Shown one piece after another: positions 52,184 through 62,554 of a stretch of 64,000 nucleotides of DNA (the first letter of the stretch is position 1; each line of letters starts with the position of its first letter). Under the pieces are notes generated by a model. The model searched no databases. It worked only from the letters and a program-made list of their open reading frames with translations, and was not told where the DNA came from. The stretch is from Branchiostoma floridae (Eukaryota > Chordata > Leptocardii > Amphioxiformes > Branchiostomatidae). Where the stretch lies: the NCBI RefSeq assembly GCF_000003815.2, contig NC_049988.1:7126423-7190422 (forward strand), read 5' to 3'. The position numbers and the translations under genes are program-made.

Positions 52184-55100
52184 ATATCCTTTTTCTTCGC
52201 GTTTGGTAACATTTTAGAGTGTAGATTTTGGAATGTATGTAGGATAGGTCTTTGTGTATGTTGTGTCACTGCTTTAAAGTCGTAGGTAAACGTACAGGTG
52301 CTTAATTCGCCTTTGTTTACAGTGGTGACCGGTGTTATGAACGCAGAACACCTGTTCGTATTTATATGTGGTAACCTTCAACTCTCGGTAATATTTAATT
52401 ATAGCTAAGGTGAGGGATTGTTTTTTCTTCGTGAGAAATATAAAGAGACTGTTGGCAAGTAGAATCTATTATTGTCCAAGATGATTGTTTTTATCATAAG
52501 GTAATCAGGATGTTTTTTGTCTGAAAATAGTGCCCCTCCCCCTTGTAGATTAATATAAAGACGTAAATACATGTAACGGGAGGGGGCCATACTTCGACAG
52601 GGGTCCAAAGTTCGACAGGTTTTAAAAATCATTGTTGCGGAGAAATGCATAGATGCCTGCACATGAGAAGTACACTAGCTGTAGACTAAACCTTCTTGTA
52701 AATAACTACAAAGGCGGGGTATGTGTCGAAGTTAGCAAGTCCCACAGATAACGATTGAAAAACTTGCACAAGTTTGACGCCTTCCGTGCAAGTTGACGAG
52801 CGAACGTATCGAGACCATGGCCCGGGAAACTCTTGAATTATTCTTCGCAAAATACGACATGTGAAAAAATATCACCACACATAGAAATGATGTTTATTAG
52901 CCTTCCGAAAAATAATACCTGTGTTCTGTTCTGCCTTTAACTGGCTTGGATAAACGGAGCTAAAATGATGCCACAATGTTCACCCAGTCGGGGCCCCGCC
53001 ATTTTACTATCACGCACGCAGGCGGGCGAGCGATGCTCAACACGTTGAACTCAGTCAACCCGTCCGTAGAGCGACAAACATTCAAGAAAAATCGATCTCT
53101 ACCGACTAAAAAATCCTGTAGCCGTTGCTGCTGCCAAAAGACAGGATGAAAAGGCAATCAAGGGAGCCGAAAAGCGAAACTGCCGTCACAGTCCAACGTA
53201 ACAATGCGCTGCCGTTTTGCGGCAAGTTGGTCTCACCGTGAGAGGTAAACGTTTTAACACACCGTATTTGAATAAGTCGCGTAATACAAAATATGACCCA
53301 TATTTGGTACAAAAAAAATATAATGAAGACTTTTAGTGCTATTCTATTTGCATAAATTGTTTAAAAATGCACGGCGATGGTCTGGTTGTTACTATGTCGG
53401 AATTTGGACCCCTTTTTTGTGTTGGAACGTTCTGCTAGGACGCAAGCCGAAAACCTGCGGTAAGTTTCGTGCGCTGTCAAAGTACAGTGCGGAACGCTAC
53501 TGTTAAATGAAATATATATCTGTACAGCTTCAATAACAGTTATATGGATGCATACAAGATCTTAACTTGTTTTTGATGAGTTCACTGTAAAATGTACATT
53601 GACAAAAGCCATGCGCATCCACTTAGAACGGGTGTCGAAGTATGGCCCCCTCCCGTTACGCGTATCAAATCGTGTACATTGATTTTAAGATGGCATTTGC
53701 TATTTCAACAGACAGAAAGTTAGTACGATATTTATCGTTTCTTGCTTAATTTTTATATCCTTAATCATATTCCACTGCACAAATGTAAAATCAAGTCCAT
53801 CAAAATGGAGAGTGCTTTTAATTTTTTTGGCTTCATTTCCTTGTCTGATTTTTTTCACTTCCACCTCTTGACTAACTCCATGTTCTCAAAAATCCTTTCA
53901 AGAGAGAGGAAAGAATCAACAGTTTGATTTTAGACATTGTTGTAAATGATGAAAAAATTTTTTAACTCCAAATTCAGGTAAAATTAGAGCTGTGCAGTTA
54001 TCTGCACCTATCCTGCACTGGTACATGTAACGTTACAGCTAGCTGGGTTTTATACATACCCCCGGTATTAAATGTCTTGTATGTGGATTGTCATTAGCTG
54101 TTTTGATAAAGTATGAAAGAAAAAAAAATAGCAATTGTTCCTGAACAATTGTAGTATGATCCATACTTTATAACTTCAGAGTGATGCAGGTAAAATTTGT
54201 CTGGTGCAGGTATGCAGAAAACTGTATTTTGAGCCCTGGAAGCATTGTTTTGCTAAGTAGGCCTTCAGTGTTAAGTATATTGTATTGTTCTTTGACTTAT
54301 TAAAATCCCTGACCTAAGTCTAACTGTCTTCTATTGCCACCAATGGTATTGATTTTAGGTATGCAGTTAATCAGTCAAATAGCTCTGACTTTGTACCGGT
54401 TGAAACAGCTTGCTTAGTCATTTGTTTGAACAAAGTCCAAAGTCAACAAGACAAATAGGTTCTTGACCACACTAGTAAACATTACTAAGCAAATCAGGAA
54501 ACATTCAATTCACACTCAAATTGCGACATCTCTAAATGTTTACTGTATGTTTTATGTGTAGTGTGTGTGTTGTTAATGTTTTTACGCCGGTTGGAAGCTA
54601 TTTGCATCGTACTCAAACTAGCCTTTTAGAGTCAACGAATCATTCTATTGTATGTAAATGCGAGCATGTTCGCACACAAAATCTGATACCGCAGTGGCAG
54701 TGAAGTCTAATTTTTGTGGGTTACAATATTTAGGGAACCCTAGCTTGGCTTGTTTCTGCACCATTTTTAACTGCTCAAAATATGAAATAATGATGGAAAT
54801 GTGGAAATATAGTGCAGTAGATATCAATTTCATACAGATTGCCTTATCCAGATTTTTTGCCGGTGCGTCAGCACCGGCTTTGAGACAGGAGAAGCGGGTG
54901 CATGGATCCATGGATGGATGCATGGATCGGTCACTTTAACCAAATAGCCCTTCTATACGTGCTATTGCGTAATCGAGCCGGCATGGCCGAGCGGACTACA
55001 GCACGGTACCTATGTAGTGTTTTTTTAATAGAAGAAAGACCAATTCAGTAATTCGATGTTTAAAAACTCTTTTTTCGTGTGATTTTGTTTAAAAGGCTTT

Positions 55101-58100
55101 TTCCAAAATACGCACCGGCCAGCTTTTTTAGAAGCTTTCTTGTTCCACTTTGAACGCTCTGATATTGCTAAATACTAATAGGTTGAATTTAAGACTGTCT
55201 TAACAAACTTTTCCAGTACCATAGCTAGAATGATCTTGAACATGAAACATGTTATAAAACTGGTTCCTGAGAAGGAAACATCTGTTATCAATTAATAATT
55301 CACAGATAGCAAAGTTCACAGACATTTTTTGTGTGCGAGGATCATATTACTAAGTGCTGTTGGTTTGAATTTTGGTAATTGAATGCTCTATTCATTTTTC
55401 AGCCAACTTCTTCAGAATGGTTAATCAAATTACTGTGTTTGTCCGATTCATTTTTGTGTGAAATGTAGTTTCTCAAATGTCACCTAGCAGATTGTTATGA
55501 ATTATTTAGTGAGGATATTGTATTGATTTATTGTGTAAGATAGGTCTTGAGATAATATGGGCATCACGAAATGAGATATTATCATTAAGATCCCTTTGAA
55601 GATAGAATATTTCATTATGTGTCATGAAAATTATCAACATGATTATGTTTCCCGAAGGTAGAAACATATAGCATCCTTACAGGTATTTGCATATCCACCG
55701 GACAAAAGTAAGGAGAAATGGAACTTGCATCATGCAGTCCAAGTTTCCATCTTTTTGATTGGCTGACATTCTGGCTGTCTTGCGGATACGTCAGGGGTAA
55801 ACCTATCAACGCGCAGGACACAAAATGGAACTCGGCATCGTTTTCATTATTATGGCAGCGAAAACCTCGGGCGTCAGCCCGGCCATGCCTTCAAGCAAAC
55901 CAAGCAGGCGGTCTAGGAAGAAGTACCCACTATGGAACGAACGAGATCACTAACTTTTCACACAAAAACATTTATCTTCAGAAAATTGGACCTTGCAATC
56001 TTGGGAATTATGAACGGACCTGTTGCAATACATTTGTATACCTGTTAAAAGTTACCTACTGTAGTTGTGCGCCAAGTGGCCGAATCGGCAGAGTGCCTGA
56101 TCTGTACACTTTTGTTGCTGGATCGACCCGGGTTCGAATCTGAGGAGATAGACTTTTTTCAGTTGTCTTTTTTTTCCTTTTGAGACATCATTTAATATAA
56201 GAATACTTTTGTCTTGCGACTACAACATCAAAACCCGCATTTCTCACTTTTTTGTTCTGCATTTTTTTGTAAAGAAACAGAGCTTGGTTGTGAACGTACC
56301 ACACTACTGTAATCAGTGCCACGGTAAGAGGGAGCGGCTAAGAGGGAGGGGGGTGACGGGGGTGGATTCGCGAAATCAAAAAGTTGCTACAATGAAAATT
56401 TAGCGGTCAACTACTGATTGTTAAAACCACCGGGAAACATTACGCATTTTCACGAAAATGCTGCCTTTCTAGTTGTATTTATTTACCAATGCCCATTTCT
56501 AGAAAGCTATTGAATTTATTGTCAATGAGTTTTGAATTTGGTGCGCATTTTATTTTTCCTTCCTCTTCCAAGAACCTCAAAACAAGTCAAGAAACCATGA
56601 AAGTCTTTTCAATACCTTTTTGTGATTTGTCAATGCCTCAGAGGCCAGGAAAATAAACAGGTTTGTGTTGAAGGACTTGTTGTATACTCAACCTATATGT
56701 AACAAAGCATCTAAGTACAACAGTACAGAAAATAGCACAGTACTTAAGGGGTTTCTTAAGGTCTTGTTTGACTGAACATTTTCAAGACAGTTTCACTTGT
56801 TTCCTCCGCCAATTAACATTAACTTTAAAATTAATATATATTAGAACAATTATCATTAACATATTTAGAATCCTGTCTATGCTATAGTGACAACCTATCT
56901 ACTGTGCTGTTTTCAATTGAGTGGTCACTATATAACGCTGGTTCACCTTTATCCGGGGATAACCTTTATCCATTGTTTTTAAAAACGGTATTTGGAAATA
57001 TCAAGTTGACAGACTGTGGTTTCAAATTACAATATCATAAAAATATTGCAATTTGAAACCACCGTTTGTAGAGTTGATACCCCAAAATACAATGTTTTAA
57101 AAGCAATGGATATACTAGTACGTTACCCTGTGGATTAAGGTCATGAGCTAGCATTACAGGTTTCCATGTATTTATGCATAGTTTTTTCTTTGATAAATTT
57201 CATCTTCTTCAAAGTTGAATGTGGAATAAGGCACCACAGGCACATGTCTTGTATTCTTGATTTTTTGCATTATCGTCATTTACTTATTATCTATTAAAAT
57301 ACGTCCATTTATCTTTTCATTGATGATATTAAAAAAGTGTTAGTACCAGGTAGATTTTCAACAGTTTGAAATTGAAGACCAACCTTAACCATTCACACAA
57401 TGACCGAGAGAAGGCCCGCAATGCCACGCTCATCATCAACATGGTGGGGAACACCACCACGATTAAAGACCCCGCCAACTTGTCGGAGGAGGGGCGCAAG
57501 TTCACCTTCGACTTCTCCTATTGGTCACATGACGGGTACAGAGAAAGGGATGATGGGTACCTAGAAAAGGCCAGTGCGGGGTCCAACTATGCAGATCAGG
57601 TAAGCGACGCTATTTTTTTTAGGATATTTTTTTACTCTATATGATACAGTATAGCAACAGTGCTAAGTTACCAGTGTCATCTTCTTTTGCAACAGATTGC
57701 TGTACAAATAGTTGTTTTTCCAACAGTTTTATCATCATGGTAAATGTTACAGTCTCATTTTGTGCTACTGTACATGCTTATATTTTTGGAGGGACTTGAT
57801 TTTACTGGAGGCGGTGGAAGGTATTTTAAATCTGCAGTTGAAATAATTGTATTGTACAGTAGCAAAACAATGAAAATGCATATTTTTGTAATGTCATGAA
57901 AATGCGGTGGCTAGGGTACCATGACAAGAGTCTTCAATGCTGAGAACATATCAAGATTTATGTTCTTTTTACAGATAGTTTACTGCAAATTATTTCAAAT
58001 CAATAGTTGCAACAAATTGTTATAAAAATGAATTTCTGTTCATTGTTATCATAAACTTATAATCCATGAGCTTGGTTTTGCCAATGGTAAAATTGAAATC

Positions 58101-61100
58101 TTACCAATACGTCATAAAGTAACAAGATTTCCTTATTTGCCCATCTTGTCTCTTTAGTCAATGGTTTTTGAAGATCTTGGCAGAGGGGTGCTGGACAATG
58201 CCTGGAAGGGCTACAACTGTTCCCTGTTTGCCTATGGACAGACTGGTTCAGGAAAGTCCTACTCTATGGTGGGATATGGCAACAACAAAGGTGTGTGTTC
58301 TCTTTCAAACAAAACAAGTATGACAGCTCTTAATACAGAAGTTGAAATAGAATTGCTTTGTAGCATGTTTGATCCAATCTCTGTTTATAGACAAAAGGTT
58401 GAATTAATTCCCATGTTCTCAGCTATTTCTTACATTCGGTAACCTTGAAAATTACATCTGTTTGGCTTTCTCCATTTTCCAAGAGTTCAAGGTATTTTAG
58501 TGCAATCTGCAGAATAAAACATTCTGTCATAATGATTCACTAGTGCATTTTACTTGTCAGGTATGATATAATTATACAGTGTACGATTGCAATACATAGT
58601 TACCAACATCTTTAACAGCTTTTTACTCTACCAGCAAAGAAGTGGATTCTTATAAGCCAATGATAGTGAAAACTGAACTGGATCTTGGTTCCATTCCTTT
58701 TTCTGTAGATGTCTAATATGTAATTCAATAGTTTTCTGTTTCTAAACTCAATATGTCGATTTCTCCTGTGTATTAATTGTATCTATGTGGTTCTTTGTTT
58801 CTTAAGGTATTGTACCTATTACCTGTGAGCAGCTCTTTGTTGGCATTGATGAGAAGAAACAGAACCCAGATGCAAAGGATGTCGAGTTTCAGGTCCGCAA
58901 AAATTTAGAATTTTCTATTTTGTTGATAGTGTAGTGTTATGATTGATTTGTTATTGCTCTTGATATCTTTCATAAGTATCTGCACCTTCAAGCTATTATC
59001 TTGGAGCAGCTGTTACTGTTAAAGTGTTTACTTTTATAAAATAATAAATAAATAAATGGGGATTTGATAGGAGAAAATGGAGTGTTCCCAGAGTTTTTGG
59101 TTGCACTGTGCCTATGGGCAAATACTTTGATATGTATTCAATGTTAAAAAATTGAGTCTTTTTTTAATGTGTGCTTTCAAATTGTAAGTATTCATACATC
59201 CAAGATAGGTGCCTCCATTACATCATTATATTGTGCAATGTATAACAACTTCATGAAGGGCTTAGACAAAAAGGAAAATACATACATGTATATTAAATCT
59301 TTATGTCGGTTTTGGATTCATGGTGACCGTTTACAGTATATAATAGAATGCTCAATTGATTTTTGTTATGTTGTACTTAATGGTACATACATGTAACTAT
59401 CCACAGGTGTCAGTCAGTATGCTGGAGATCTATAATGAACAGGTGAGGGATCTTCTCAACCCAAAAACTGCCAGCATCAAGGGAGGACTCAAGGTTCGCC
59501 AGCATCCCAGCAAGGGGTTCTATGGTAGGTGTTTTTGTGTTTACTATTTAGTAGGAGCACCTGTCTTGTTGCTGTGACATTTGCCCTGTCCCTGGTGCTG
59601 AATGACACACCAACAAGACTGGTGCCCCTGTCCCTGGTTCTGAATGACACACCAACATGACTGGTGCCCCTGTCCCTGGTGCTGAATGACACACCAACAA
59701 GACTGGTGCCCCTGTCCCTGGTACTGAATGACACACTAACATGACTGGTGCCCCTGTCCCTGGTACTGAATGACTCACCAACATGACTGGTGCCCCTGTC
59801 CCTGGTGCTGAATGACACACCAACAAGACTGGTGCCCTGTCCTTGGTGCTGAATGACACACCAACAAGACTGGTGCCCCTGTCCCTGGTGCTGAATCCCC
59901 CCCTCACATTAGGCGAAAATCGAAGGGATGACGAGTCTGCAAGCTCTAAATTACGAGGAGGCATGACCCTGACGGGAAGTGGGGGAACTCTGCCATTTCT
60001 TCGTTGGCAGCAGACTCCTTGTAATTTAGAGCTCGCAGACTCGTCGTCCGATTGATTTTCGCCTAATGTGAGGGGGGTAGAATGACACACCAACAAGACT
60101 GGTGCCCATGTACCNNNNNNNNNNNNNNNNNNNNNNNNNNNNNNNNNNNNNNNNNNNNNNNNNNNNNNNNNNNNNNNNNNNNNNNNNNNNNNNNNNNNNN
60201 NNNNNNNNNNNNNNNNNNNNNNNNNNNNNNNNNNNNNNNNNNNNNNNNNNNNNNNNNNNNNNNNNNNNNNNNNNNNNNNNNNNNNNNNNNNNNNNNNNNN
60301 NNNNNNNNNNNNNNNNNNNNNNNNNNNNNNNNNNNNNNNNNNNNNNNNNNNNNNNNNNNNNNNNNNNNNNNNNNNNNNNNNNNNNNNNNNNNNNNNNNNN
60401 NNNNNNNNNNNNNNNNNNNNNNNNNNNNNNNNNNNNNNNNNNNNNNNNNNNNNNNNNNNNNNNNNNNNNNNNNNNNNNNNNNNNNNNNNNNNNNNNNNNN
60501 NNNNNNNNNNNNNNNNNNNNNNNNNNNNNNNNNNNNNNNNNNNNNNNNNNNNNNNNNNNNNNNNNNNNNNNNNNNNNNNNNNNNNNNNNNNNNNNNNNNN
60601 NNNNNNNNNNNNNNNNNNNNNNNNNNNNNNNNNNNNNNNNNNNNNNNNNNNNNNNNNNNNNNNNNNNNNNNNNNNNNNNNNNNNNNNNNNNNNNNNNNNN
60701 NNNNNNNNNNNNNNNNNNNNNNNNNNNNNNNNNNNNNNNNNNNNNNNNNNNNNNNNNNNNNNNNNNNNNNNNNNNNNNNNNNNNNNNNNNNNNNNNNNNN
60801 NNNNNNNNNNNNNNNNNNNNNNNNNNNNNNNNNNNNNNNNNNNNNNNNNNNNNNNNNNNNNNNNNNNNNNNNNNNNNNNNNNNNNNNNNNNNNNNNNNNN
60901 NNNNNNNNNNNNNNNNNNNNNNNNNNNNNNNNNNNNNNNNNNNNNNNNNNNNNNNNNNNNNNNNNNNNNNNNNNNNNNNNNNNNNNNNNNNNNNNNNNNN
61001 NNNNNGACAGGGACACCAGTCTTGTTGGTGTGTCATTCAGCACCAAGGACAGGGCACCAGTCTTGTTGGTGTGTCATTCATTGTTGTTTTTGTTCTCATA

Positions 61101-61517
61101 AACAACTGATACTGATACTTTCCACACCCCCAATAGTTGAACAGCTTGTCACTGCCCCTGTCAGCAGCTATGATGATATCGACAGGAAGATCAACGAAGG
61201 GACCAGGAACAGAACAGTGGCTGCAACCAACATGAATGCCACCAGCAGGTCAGTGTTGGAACTGCAGCTCTATATTTGGTAAAAGTCTGTACACATAAAA
61301 TCTTAAAAATTCACTTTGAAGGCTTTAAAAGTTGCAAGAATTGCACACTGTAAAATGGAATTAATAACTGGAAAAACAACTTATTTTGTGAATCTTTGCT
61401 CTTCCTTAGTCGAGCCCACACCATTGTGGCCATCAACTTTAGCCAGAAGGCCCCAAACGAGGCTGGACAGAGCATGACCAAATCCTCAGTCATCAACCTG
61501 GTAGACTTGGCAGGAAG
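52142..61517 (+). CDS. Kinesin-3 family motor protein, KIF28-like (partial; 7 exons to switch II)
   Basis: A plus-end microtubule motor domain from its start to switch II. Exons: 52142-52183, 57399-57599, 58158-58290, 58807-58892, 59407-59524, 61137-61248 and 61410-61517. Motifs in order: [26 protein letters not shown]-loop [35 protein letters not shown], switch I NMNATSSRAH and switch [17 protein letters not shown] and [11 protein letters not shown] point to kinesin-3. YGNNKGIVP fits KIF28 better than KIF1 or KIF13 from memory, but this is not certain. Switch I has SSRAH instead of SSRSH. Intron 1 looks U12-type. The gap at 60115-61005 lies in intron 5. The rest of the motor, FHA domain and tail are outside or unassembled. 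Confidence 0.88.
52184..52192 (+). promoter_or_regulatory. U12-type 5' splice site
   Basis: ATATCCTTT directly after the exon 1 codon for Phe14 matches the AT-AC U12 donor consensus exactly. No in-frame GT donor restores the kinesin motif. Confidence 0.8.
52574..53658. mobile_element. DNA transposon, 1085 bp, perfect 26-bp terminal inverted repeats
   Basis: Left TAACGGGAGGGGGCCATACT then TCGACA; right TGTCGAAGTATGGCCCCCTC then CCGTTA, perfectly inverted. Interior has GTTCGACAGG near the left end and no transposase frame. Non-autonomous. Lies in the U12 intron. Confidence 0.88.
53659..53984. other. Kinesin intron 1 sequence
   Basis: AT-rich; nothing recognised. Confidence 0.35.
53985..54239. 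mobile_element. Decayed copy of the CAGGGCTCGAAAT MITE
   Basis: Contains TAGAGCTGTGCAG, CTGCACTGGTACATG, GTGATGCAGGTAAAATT, CTGGTGCAGGTA and ends TTTTGAGCCCTG, in the same order as 47882-48224. The left end is decayed. Confidence 0.65.
54240..54858. other. Kinesin intron 1 sequence
   Basis: No repeat ends or exon seen. Confidence 0.35.
54859..55136 (+). mobile_element. Hairpin-ended element C (HINE-like), 278 bp
   Basis: After GATTTTTT, a perfect 8-bp hairpin (GCCGGTGC, loop GTCA, GCACCGGC). GCACCGGC recurs at 55112-55119 followed by C and AGCTTTTTTAGAAGCT, itself a stem-loop. TTGAGACAGGAGAAGCG and ATGGATCCATGGATGGATGC follow the hairpin, like element B. The tRNA 5'-half-like segment is at 54976. 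This is the most compact of the three and best defines the ends. Confidence 0.7.
54976..55030 (+). pseudogene. tRNA 5'-half-like sequence
   Basis: GCCGGCATGGCCGAGCGGAC resembles the first half of a Ser/Leu-type tRNA, with a good A box (TGGCCGAGCGG). After GGTACCTATGTAGTG there is a T run, as for Pol III termination. No T arm. Confidence 0.55.
55137..55860. other. Kinesin intron 1 sequence
   Basis: Nothing recognised. Confidence 0.35.
55861..56165 (+). mobile_element. Possible fourth relative (D) of the hairpin/tRNA-like elements
   Basis: CCTCGGGCGTCAGCCCGG is a small hairpin with the same GTCA loop as element C. GAACGGACCTGTT and CATTTGTATAC match element B. A tRNA-like segment follows at 56071. 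No matching far end with AGCTTTTTTA was found, so the element is incomplete or only related. Confidence 0.4.
56071..56150 (+). pseudogene. tRNA-like sequence, long variable arm type
   Basis: A-box-like AGTGGCCGAATCGGCAGAG and B-box-like GGGTTCGAATCT, followed by ACTTTTTT. The spacing and the CTGGATCGACC insert suggest a Ser/Leu-type origin. Acceptor ends do not pair well. Confidence 0.55.
56166..57382. other. Kinesin intron 1, end
   Basis: Includes a near-palindrome at 57013-57065 (GTGGTTTCAAATTACAATAT versus ATATTGCAATTTGAAACCAC), a possible small fold-back repeat. No exon. Confidence 0.5.
57383..57398 (+). promoter_or_regulatory. U12-type branch site and AC 3' splice site
   Basis: CCTTAAC (57383-57389) matches the U12 branch consensus (TTCCTTAAC). 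The likely branch A lies 10 nt before the AC end at 57398, in the normal U12 range. A normal AG (57363-57364) would add an unrelated stretch before the conserved NDRE. Confidence 0.8.
57399..57599 (+). CDS. Kinesin exon 2
   Basis: Begins with AAT GAC CGA GAG after CACAC and gives [15 protein letters not shown] and [11 protein letters not shown]. Joined to exon 1 it restores VRPFNDRE, the kinesin consensus. Donor GTAAGC, phase 0, 67 codons. Confidence 0.88.
57600..58157. other. Kinesin intron 2
   Basis: No repeat or exon recognised. Confidence 0.5.
58158..58290 (+). CDS. Kinesin exon 3 (P-loop)
   Basis: Acceptor TGTCTCTTTAG. Encodes [20 protein letters not shown], then [28 protein letters not shown] is the ATP-binding P-loop. 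Donor GTGTGT, phase 1. Confidence 0.92.
58291..58806. other. Kinesin intron 3
   Basis: No repeat or exon recognised. Confidence 0.5.
58807..58892 (+). CDS. Kinesin exon 4
   Basis: Acceptor TTTCTTAAG; completes Gly, then [20 protein letters not shown] and DAKDVEFQ. Donor GTCCGC, phase 0. Confidence 0.88.
58893..59406. other. Kinesin intron 4
   Basis: No repeat or exon recognised. Confidence 0.5.
59407..59524 (+). CDS. Kinesin exon 5
   Basis: Acceptor TATCCACAG. Encodes [19 protein letters not shown] and [26 protein letters not shown] is the conserved kinesin strand-helix motif. Donor GTAGGT, phase 1. Confidence 0.92.
59577..60114 (+). repeat. Minisatellite of about 42 bp units in kinesin intron 5, left arm
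   Basis: Units contain CTGAATGACACACCAACAAG and ACTGGTGCCCCTGTCCCTGG; about seven before 59896, interrupted by a MITE, and resuming at 60081 up to the gap. Frames across it are artefacts. Confidence 0.92.
59897..60077. mobile_element. MITE inserted in the minisatellite
   Basis: Left CCCCCCCTCACATTAGGCGA and right TCGCCTAATGTGAGGGGGG are inverted. The match continues inward to GAGCTCTAAATTAC, about 68 bp with a few mismatches. GAAT of the minisatellite unit appears on both sides. Total about 181 bp. Confidence 0.85.
60115..61005. other. Assembly gap (891 N)
   Basis: Unknown bases. Open frames drawn through it have no meaning. Confidence 0.99.
61006..61080 (-). repeat. Minisatellite, right arm, inverted
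   Basis: Units read ACCAGTCTTGTTGGTGTGTC, the reverse complement of the units before the gap. Confidence 0.9.
61137..61248 (+). CDS. Kinesin exon 6 (switch I)
   Basis: Acceptor CACCCCCAATAG; completes V, then [20 protein letters not shown] and [16 protein letters not shown]. Donor GTCAGT, phase 2. The Ser codon is completed by exon 7. Confidence 0.9.
61410..61517 (+). CDS. Kinesin exon 7 (switch II)
   Basis: Acceptor CTTCCTTAG. Encodes [20 protein letters not shown], then [16 protein letters not shown], with the DLAGS switch II core. Donor GTAAGG overlaps the start of the repeat at 61519. Confidence 0.88.
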
Positions 61518-61518
61518 G

Positions 61519-62384
61519 TAAGGTATCGGACCGGAGTTTCTTTTACGATTTCGGAGGTTGGCGGGCAGCCTCTGGCCGAAGGGCTACAGTTCCGCTAGTA
61601 AACGTAGGACGCGAAACTTAATCAATATGGCGGAAAGCTGTTTACTGTCTCTTTCCGACAAACCTATTGGTACCGTCTGTTGCCTCTTTATTTTGGTTAG
61701 AATATGTAGTAAAATTTCAATTTTGGACCCGAAAACTATCATTTTTTAACACTTTTTTGATCGAAGCTGCTTGGAAAAAACGAATTTTCCCAGGATAACG
61801 GCCTACGTGGTAGAGAAGCTAAATTCTTCATGTTTGTGTAAAATGAAAATAAAAAAATTCCATGTGATAACTTTTTTGCAATCTCCGATGACGTCATTTC
61901 TTCGAAATCGCATGAAAAACGCCGCTATTTGGGTCATCAGGCGAAAAAACCGCATCACCGTTGCAGCGGACTAATACAAAAATGGTTTCGCTGGCCGACC
62001 AACTACTCCTCGCACAAAAACAATACAACCCACGGGCTTTTCAGAAAATACGACAAATCTATGCTCAGCTATAACGATCACCAAGCCATAGGGAGCAAAA
62101 GTTAGGGAGACAACAGCGCACTTCCGGCCTATTACACCACCCTTCCGCCAACTCCGGTCAGATTTGAACTCCGACCCGGAACCTTAAGAGGGACATTTTT
62201 TCTCAATATGTATTTTTATGACTTAAAAAGTTCATATCTACCATATATCCAAATTTGGTTTGTCTCCGATGGTTACTTTTCCCACAGGAGCGGTTTAAAG
62301 TCAGGTCAAAAACACTGTATTTCGAGGCTATCAAGCCTAGATGCATATTGAGCCTACGTTATAATACAGAAACATTAAAAAACA
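61519..62384 (+). repeat. Long direct repeat, copy 1
   Basis: TAAGGTATCGGACCGGAGTT onward appears identical by eye to 63134-64000, offset 1615 bp. Starts inside the kinesin exon 7 donor (AG-GTAAGG). TTAAGG-like ends at 61519 and near 62188 (GACCCGGAACCTTAA) form an imperfect inverted repeat, suggesting a TTAA-flanked element in it. The two short frames inside (61558, 61771) have no family features. Confidence 0.85.
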
Positions 62385-62554
62385 TGCTTTTTTCTGACAT
62401 CGCTTTTCTGAAAACGGATAAAATGGGGTGCAAAGTCTGCCCATAAACTTGTCCGGGAAAGTATGTGCACTCTCCGTCGTTTCGGTGCTACACATCGGTA
62501 GAAAACCGTCTTTAAAAGTTGTGCATCGCTGACGTCACGGAGTGACGTCAGAGG
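62385..62554. other. Sequence before the second gap
   Basis: Ends in GCTGACGTCACGGAGTGACGTCAGAGG, with two CRE-like TGACGTCA sites 10 bp apart; possibly part of the repeat. Confidence 0.4.

Noticed and set aside
59489-60096. Minus-strand frames rich in STRDRGTS and PGTGAPV repeats
   Set aside because: Minisatellite frames inside a kinesin intron.
60026-61109. Open frames of about 330 residues
   Set aside because: They run through 891 unknown bases; only short ends are real sequence.
61558-61974. Two short frames (63 and 67 aa) present identically at 63173 and 63386
   Set aside because: They repeat only because the whole 866-bp segment repeats; no protein features.
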